A stretch of 64,000 nucleotides of DNA, from the NCBI GenBank assembly GCA_964016875.1, contig OZ024724.1:54869938-54933937 (forward strand), written 5' to 3'. The position numbers were made by a program, and so were the translations under genes. The stretch is from Fallopia convolvulus. Taxonomy: Eukaryota; Streptophyta; Magnoliopsida; Caryophyllales; Polygonaceae. This document shows, piece by piece, positions 57,949-64,000 of this stretch (position 1 is the first letter of the stretch; every line of letters starts with the position of its first letter). Below the pieces are notes generated by a model. That model saw only the letters and a program-made list of their open reading frames with translations, searched no databases and was not told the DNA's origin.

Positions 57949-58036
57949 AAAAGGGGTGCCTTCCCTGAGACTTCCTAAGTCCTAGTTTCAGCTTGATAGA
58001 CTAAATAATTACTTAACTGAATTGCCAGATCAACCT

Positions 58037-59475
58037 TGATAGGCTATTTTCCTACACCGCAAGTATACGGTTCGGTTGTAGTAATCAAGGTGTCGAACAC
58101 AGGGAACTTGTAGTATTGATTATAACACGATTCAGTAGACTAAGCCAAAAATAAGAAAAAGAAGTTGTAATTGTATTCCGAAATAATTAAAATCAAAAGT
58201 AAGAAGAAACTATCAATGGAGAAAAGCATTCCAAGGTCAGGATTCCCACAATGATTATTCAGTAGATTACCGATGATATTTATTTGGATTTCAATTCAAA
58301 TGTTGTTTGAAGGACTAACTATCTCAAATGTTAACATTAACTCTTTTCAGACGATTAATGCATGTACCTAGACTCGACTAGCAATCACTCTCGCACAAGT
58401 CTTATTTAGGTCCTTTAAGTTCTTTAGAGATCAATGAATCAATAGAAATAACATCCGCTCTCGCGCTCAGTTAAGACTACTCAATCAATAATTTCTAGGA
58501 TAGGTTAAGTTCCACAAGTGAATTAAGTCACTCTCGCACAAATAATTCAACAAGTTCAAACCTAGGGATCTAACATGAATTAACAATTAGTGAATTCAAT
58601 TCAATCAATCTCTTGTTATTCTTATCTCCTCTCGGTCTCAAATTATAACAAGATTCCTAATTCAAGCAAATTAGGTCATTAAGCATCCTAGGTTGAATCA
58701 AACAACAATTCAAATCTCAATTCAACCAATCATCACCATTAAATCTACCTATTAAACCATTGGGTTCACCCTTCCTTAGAACTAAGAAATTAGCTAGACA
58801 TAATATGGAGAGATAAGAAATCTAAATCAAAGAGAAACATACCAATTGTCTTTTCAATAGATCTAAATTCAACTCCAATCAAGTCTTGCCAAAAATCCAC
58901 AAATCTCCAATCTAGGGTTCTTCAAAGAGAGAGGCTAAGAAAATAATACGTAATAATCATCCAAACTTAATCTCTAAGTATTTATATGAAACCCTAAAAA
59001 CAAGATAGAAAAGGCCCGAAATTAATAAATAAAACACGCGGAGGAGAAATTTCGGAAAAAGACGCGACTCGGTCTGAAACTCGGTCGAGTTTCAGACCGA
59101 GTTTTGTAAAACTCGGTCCAGAACTCGGTCGTGACCTGGACCGAGTTTTTGCCTGGTGGACCGCTACGTTCAAAACGTTGAATGAGCTTTCTTCTGTGTC
59201 TTCCACCGAGCTTTTGCCCATCTTCTCTTCAATTCCTTGCATCCGCTTAACTCCTAGACACTTCCTATCGGGTTGCTCCTCTTGCCCTTGTCCTTGTCGT
59301 TGCCAAAACTCCTTGAATCCATCTCCAAATGATCCTGAAATCGAACAAAGCAAGAGTAGAAACCGAAACTACAAAATCTACTAAAAAGACAATAAAACCA
59401 AGAGGAAAATAAAATAAAAACAACTAAACTAAGGAAATAAACATGCTTTATCCTAGACTAAAATGCATGCTATCA
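58037..59475 (-). repeat. 3' LTR of the deleted element
   Basis: 1439 bp, ends GCATGCTATCA. Minus-strand TATA (TATAAATA, about 58986-58979). Two large perfect hairpins at 59067-59102 and 59108-59149. Confidence 0.9.
59067..59149. promoter_or_regulatory. twin palindromes with ACTCGGTC words in the U3 region
   Basis: ACTCGGTCTGAAACT (59067-59081) pairs with 59088-59102 (15 bp, 6-base loop). AAAACTCGGTCCAG (59108-59121) pairs with 59136-59149 (14 bp). Both lie upstream of the LTR TATA box. Confidence 0.85.
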
Positions 59476-59514
59476 AAATCCCCCAAGCTTAAACCTTGCT
59501 TGTCCTCAAGCAAG
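59476..59514 (-). promoter_or_regulatory. hairpin plus PPT module B
   Basis: On the minus strand CTTGCTTG-AGGA-CAAGCAAG (59514-59495), then AAGCTTGGGGGAT before the 3' LTR. Confidence 0.75.
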
Positions 59515-60800
59515 AAATAGAATCTGACACCCCACAAAACAAGCAAGTCATGCATCCATCTTGACAACGAACTAGACAAAGAGTTTAGAAGTATAGATCA
59601 ACAATCAAAATCATAGAGTGCATTTGAGAAATTCAAAGAAACTGAGTCAACATATTCATTCTAGACCTCACTTAGGATAATGTGTTTTTCGCTCTCTCTC
59701 CAGTGTTTAAATAGGACGTGTTTCACTCAAATCTCACATTTGAAAGCTTAGCTACCATAGGCTTGCAAAAGCGTTCTAAATCTCCACCGCATGGGACCTT
59801 GCATCCAACAATGATCAAGAGGTCTTTTATTGGGTTGTAATGGGGCCAAGGTGATAAGAAATAGGTGGGGAAATATTTAGGCCATGTGGTGCTAAATCCC
59901 GGGAATCTAGACTTAACTAAACTCGATTGAACACCATGTCTCATGATTTTCTTTCCAAGCAACTTATTCCCATACACCAACACCCTTTATTCCCTTATTT
60001 CTCATACTCTTTTTTTCCTTTTTGCTTTCTTTTTTTTTCCTTTTTTTTTCCAAAGCATTTTATTGATTTTTTCTTTTTCTTTGATTTTCCAAGATAAAAA
60101 AAATACTAGCACATTACACAACCCAATCACCAAATACATATAAGTCTCCCCCAAGCTTAGCTTGCAACCACAGAGTCAATCAAGTAATTATCCTAGTTCC
60201 CGGATGGGTCAGTCTTATAAAGGCTCGGATTAATTTTGTGGAGCTTCAAAAGAATAAGGCTAAGTCTCGAGAAGGGGCTTCAAACAAAGGAAATTATGCA
60301 AGGTGGATAGGGAGTATAAAGGTTAAGAAAATAGTGCCTCAATCACTTCAAAGTCGCATGCAAGAGTCATAAGAGCGGTCTTGAAAAAGAGTCAAAAGCA
60401 AGTTCTAGAGGAAGCAATCAAAGTGAGCATCACACACAAAAGAAAGGACATCATGACATTATTTAGTCCTAAGAAAGGCAAACAATAATCCTCACAAGGC
60501 TTTTTGTCTAGAACTTCAATATTAACTCAAGTTTCAAAGAATATGCAAGCTCATTCAATCATCAAACTAATTCATAACATAGTCAGTCATCATCAAAACT
60601 TCAAGCATTTCAAGCAAGTCAAAGGGGTAGAATTCCATAGAGAAAATTTTGAGGACAAGGGGTGTTTCACTTGAAGAGAAATCCATAGCTCCTAGAATGC
60701 AAATTTTTTTTATATATATATATATATTTTTTTTTGCAAGCAAAATTCAAACTAAATATGCAAACTAAACTATATGCAATGCAAAACATGAAAATGTTCC
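59515..60800. other. 3' non-coding region of the deleted element
   Basis: AT-rich with T tracts (60010-60050) and a (TA)n stretch near 60711-60728. No ORF supported. Confidence 0.5.
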
Positions 60801-60838
60801 CACCCCCAAGCTTAAAACCTACATTGTCCCCAATGTAG
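60801..60838 (-). promoter_or_regulatory. hairpin plus polypurine-like module A
   Basis: On the minus strand CTACATTG-GGGA-CAATGTAG (60838-60819), then AAGCTTGGGGGTGGGAAC. Confidence 0.7.
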
Positions 60839-60870
60839 AGAATAAAAGAGGGAGATAAGAAAACACTAAC

Positions 60871-60918
60871 CTTGGGTTGCCTCCCAAGCAGCGCTTGTTT
60901 AAGGTCGTTAGCTCGACC
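60871..60918 (-). promoter_or_regulatory. two conserved hairpins after pol
   Basis: On the minus strand GGTCG-AGCTAA-CGACC (60918-60903) and CTTGGG-AGGCAA-CCCAAG (60888-60871), with AAGCGCTG between them. Counterpart of 33472-33517. Confidence 0.7.
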
Positions 60919-61038
60919 TCCCATCTTCTTTCAAGTGGTCAGGTCAGGAGGGTCTTTGGTACCCACCCTGACTGGATCAGGCTCATCTACAAGCTTCAAC
61001 CTGTTTCTTTGCACTTTGAATTTCCCCGAGTTTTTATG

Positions 61039-63609
61039 TCAAAGCTCAGTTCCTCCTCCTTTTAAAACTCGAGTTACTATGTATGGCCCTGACCATCTTG
61101 TTCCTTTGCTCCCAGGAAACATAATGGATCTTTCATGAAATAACTTCACCTTGTCTCCTCTTTTAATCTCAGCTTTTGCTCGGGCCTTCTTCTTTTTCTT
61201 GTGATCCCTACCCTTTATATCCTCAACAATACCACCATCCATGAGGCTTTTAACTTCTAAGGTTTCTTGAGAAGGTTGAGCAATATCAGATTGAATCTCC
61301 TCATTAGCCAGCTTCGCTTCAATATTACAGCAAGTTGCTTTGACAGTCTCTTGTGGAGGATTCTTTTGCACTTCAAGGAAGTTATCTTTGAAATATTCAT
61401 ACTCTATCTTCTCTTCCCCAATAGTGAGTGAGATCTTGTCATTCCTGAGATCAATGTTAGCTCCAGCAGTGGCTAAAAAGGGTCTCCCAAATATGATAGG
61501 AGTCCTATCATTCATCACCTCCATATCAAGAATCACAAAATCTCCTGGTATAAAGAACTTGCCCACCTTCACTGGAAAGTTCTCAATAATGCCCACAGGA
61601 TGAGTGACTGAATTATCAGCCATGATAAGACGCATCTTGGTTGGAATAGGATCACCCAAATTCAGATTTTTGCAAATTGACAAGGGCATGATATTGACAC
61701 TAGAACCAAGATCACAAAGGCAATCAAATTGAAAAGAACCAAAACCAGCAGGGATAAAGAACTCGCCTGGATCTTTTAGCTTTCTTGGCATCTTCTCAAC
61801 TTGATCCATCACCAAGGCGACTGTCTCATAGTCTTCAATCCTCCTCTTTTTGCATAGAATCTCCTTTAAGAATTTTGCATATGTTGGCATTTGAGTGAGG
61901 ACATCGATGAAAGGAATGTCAATGTGGAGCTTCTTTATCATACTCATGAATTTCCCAAATAGTTGCTCCTGCACCACCTGAATCTTCCTTTGTGGGAAAG
62001 GTAGAGGTGGTTTGTAAGGTGGGGGAGCAACATATTTAGGTTCTTCATCATTAGATGGCTTCTCCGTTGTCTTTTCTGCAACTCCTTTTTTCACCGGTGG
62101 GAGCTCTTCAAGCTCTTTTCCACTCCTTAGAGTGACAGCCCGACATTGCTCCTTAGGATTGACTTCAGGTTGCCCAGGTAATTGACCAGGAGGTCTAGGA
62201 ACATTCAAAGCTTGTTGAGCCACTTGTTGTTCTATGATCTTCAAATTCTTCCCTTGAGCTCTCACTTCTTCTGTTAGCGTCTTCATGGAGGTGGAAAGGC
62301 TCTCAAAAGCAATCTCCCATGCAGGCTTTTGGGAGGGTTGAGCATCTTGGTTTGGGTGCAGTGGAGCCCTTGGTGGAAACCCAAGAGGTGCTTGTTGTTG
62401 TGGCTGATTGTTCCCATAAGAGAAGTTAGGGTGATTTCTCCAACCAGGGTTGTAGGAATTAGGGTAGGGGTCATTCCTAGGCCCCTTGTCAAAGTTACTC
62501 ATGTATCTCACCTCCTCCTCATGTGGTTCCTCCTTAGAAGCAAACAATTCACAAGATTTGATGGTATGATCACTAGCTCCACAAAACTGACAAACAACAC
62601 TCGAAACAACTTGAGAAGGACTTCCACTAGTAGAAACGGGAGAACCATTCATCTGTAATTTCAACTGTCTGATCTCCTGAGTCATGGCATCAATCTGTGC
62701 CTTGTGCAAAGTCTCTTTATCAACTTCATAAAGCCCAGCTGATCTCTTAGAACTTGGAAGAGAACGAGCATCATTATAATAGTGAGTGTGTTAAGCAATG
62801 TCCTCAATCTGATCCCAAGCATTATTAACATTCATCTTCATAATAGTACCTCCAGATGAGGCATCAATGAGCAGCCTGGTGGTGTTGTCAACAGCATTGT
62901 AAAAAGTGTGAAGAAGCACCCACTTGTCTATTCCATGGTGAGGACATAACAATAGAAGCTCCTTGAACCTCTCCCAACCTTCATAAAGAGATTCCCCATC
63001 CTTCATCTGAAATGAACTGATCTGATTCCTCATCTCTACAGTCTTCTTAGGTGGGAAATACTTGGTCAGGAAAGCTTTGGCCAACTCATCCCATGTAGTG
63101 ATAGTGCCACGAGGCAGGGCCTTGAACCATGCTTTAGCCCTGTCTCTTAGAGAGAATGAAAAGGTGCGCAAATAAAGCGCGTCATCAGAAACGTCATGAA
63201 TCTTCACCGTATCCATAAGCTCCAGAAAAGTGTTGAGATGTTGGTGAGGATTCTCAGAAGGTAGACCTCCAAACTGATTCTGCTGAACCATATTAATCAG
63301 AGATGGCTTCAGCTCAAAATTCCTGGCCTGAATGGGAGGTCGGACCACACCAGCTGTGGGTCCTTGATGGCGTGGCAACACATAATCACCCAATGTCATA
63401 GGTGGTTGAGCATTCAGCTGTTGTTGCAACAATTGTTGTTGTTGTAGTTGTTGTTGTTGTTGCAACAACAATTGTTGTTGTGCATTTGCCTGATCGCCTT
63501 CCATAACTTGTGTTTCAGCTTCCCTTTGCTCTCTTCTTCTCCTATGAAAAGCACGCTCGGGTTCAGAATTGTAGTTGTTAAGTGCACTAGCGCTCAGAGT
63601 TCTTCTCAT
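61039..63609 (-). pseudogene. gag-protease joined to integrase C-terminus, one in-frame stop
   Basis: Starts at ATG 63609. Gag: RAFHRRRREQREAE, a Gln-rich run (63415-63480), NPHQHLNTFLELMDT, AKAWFKALP, FLTKYFPPKKT and ERFKELLLLCPHHG. TAA at 62793-62791 interrupts it, and the same frame continues with a knuckle-like CQFCGASDHTIKSC, a linker, CRAVTLRSGKEL, and a protease (CDLGSS, IIFGRPFLATAGA). After protease it passes through a Lys-rich join (about 61160-61200) straight to the integrase C-terminal segment RGDKVKLFHER and GTRWSGPYIVTRV, ending at 61039. RT, RNase H and the integrase core are deleted without loss of frame. Confidence 0.9.
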
Positions 63610-63710
63610 AAGAAGGAGAACAAACTGGAACCAAAACCAAAAAGAAACAAATTAAAAATAAAAACAAGACTTAATCTACCGGTTGTGGAACACAACCAAT
63701 ACTAGAAAAG

Positions 63711-63728
63711 TCCCCGGCAACGGCGCCA
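63711..63728 (-). promoter_or_regulatory. primer binding site of the deleted element
   Basis: TGGCGCCGTTGCCGGGGA on the minus strand, identical to the Athila PBS at 27519. Confidence 0.92.
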
Positions 63729-63734
63729 AAAACA

Positions 63735-64000
63735 TGATAGGCTATTTTCCTACACCGCAAGTATACGGTTCGGTTGTAGTAATCAAGGTGTCGAACACAG
63801 GGAACTTGTAGTATTGATTATAACACGATTCAGTAGACTAAGCCAAAAATAAGAAAAAGAAGTTGTAATTGTATTCCGAAATAATTAAAATCAAAAGTAA
63901 GAAGAAACTATCAATGGAGAAAAGCATTCCAAGGTCAGGATTCCCACAATGATTATTCAGTAGATTACCGATGATATTTATTTGGATTTCAATTCAAATG
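63735..64000 (-). repeat. 5' LTR of the deleted element, partial
   Basis: The first 266 bp (plus-strand reading) match 58037-58302 without a difference; the rest is outside the window. Confidence 0.92.

Larger units (their letters stand above)
50285..57990. other. nuclear insert of mitochondrial DNA (NUMT), mosaic
   Basis: Balanced base composition unlike the flanks. It contains 5' parts of mitochondrial atp1 and rps7, a plastid 16S rRNA piece, gypsy and copia RT scraps, short direct repeats and a 192-bp inverted repeat near both ends. This mix is typical of the intergenic parts of plant mitochondrial genomes. Edges are approximate. Confidence 0.8.
58037..64000 (-). mobile_element. Athila/Tat-like gypsy element with internal pol deletion, runs off the window
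   Basis: LTRs start TGATAGGCTATTTTCC at 58037 and 63735. Minus-strand PBS TGGCGCCGTTGCCGGGGA (63728-63711) makes the right LTR the 5' one. Gag and protease are present, but RT, RNase H and most of integrase are missing. The 266 bp of the 5' LTR inside the window are identical to the 3' LTR, so transposition was recent, probably in trans. Confidence 0.9.

Noticed and set aside
1..64000. CRISPR arrays, bacterial operons or phage modules
   Set aside because: Repeats here are LTRs, minisatellites or plant-type tandem repeats; there are no cas-like genes and spliced plant genes are present.

Overview
This window is nuclear DNA of a flowering plant, most likely a eudicot. Two spliced, plant-specific genes occupy the first 8 kb. 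The rest is nested LTR retrotransposons with tRNA-type primer sites, plus a block of organelle-derived DNA. No bacterial operons, CRISPR arrays or phage genes are visible. No species can be named from the sequence.

Layout: (1) 0.5-2.25 kb, + strand, a PP2C-like pseudophosphatase gene. 2.7-3.1 kb, - strand, a small hypothetical ORF with one C2H2 finger. 4.0-7.2 kb, - strand, a four-exon RCC1-FYVE-BRX protein with no visible PH domain. (2) 8.2-13.3 kb holds small or decayed elements: a hAT-like GGGTGA-rich element, a copia gag relic, a complete 342-bp TRIM with matching TSDs, a tRNA-like/SINE head, a gypsy gag relic and an AT-rich tandem duplication. (3) 13,296-39,559 is a Tat-lineage Ty3/gypsy element on the - strand (TSD GTTTG). 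Its 5' LTR is split by a complete Athila element on the + strand (25,976-39,510, TSD GGGGC). (4) 39,968-50,211 is a Tekay/Del-like, gag-only element on the - strand. (5) About 50.3-58.0 kb is a mosaic of mitochondrial origin (NUMT) with 5' fragments of atp1 and rps7, a plastid 16S rRNA piece and retroelement scraps. (6) 58,037-64,000+ is a deleted Athila/Tat-like element on the - strand (gag-protease joined to the integrase C-terminus), whose 3' LTR and visible part of the 5' LTR are identical.

How the parts work: the retroelements carry PBS, PPT, LTR promoters and gag/pol modules. The Tat element also has an antisense gene with its own TATA box and introns. The Athila element has an extra ORF behind its own TATA box and a leader intron. 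Every gag/pol frame I followed is open except for isolated TAG/TAA codons, each explicable as one C-to-T change at a Gln codon.

The most interesting unexplained signals are at DNA/RNA level: 17 exact copies of the palindrome TCGTTAACGA inside the Athila element, often in pairs 21-23 bp apart; an 8-bp (or 7-bp) hairpin with a GGGA/AGGA loop just before polypurine-like tracts in three different elements; a covarying two-hairpin module after the pol stop in two elements; and four CCAAT boxes spaced exactly 27 bp apart in the Tat LTR.
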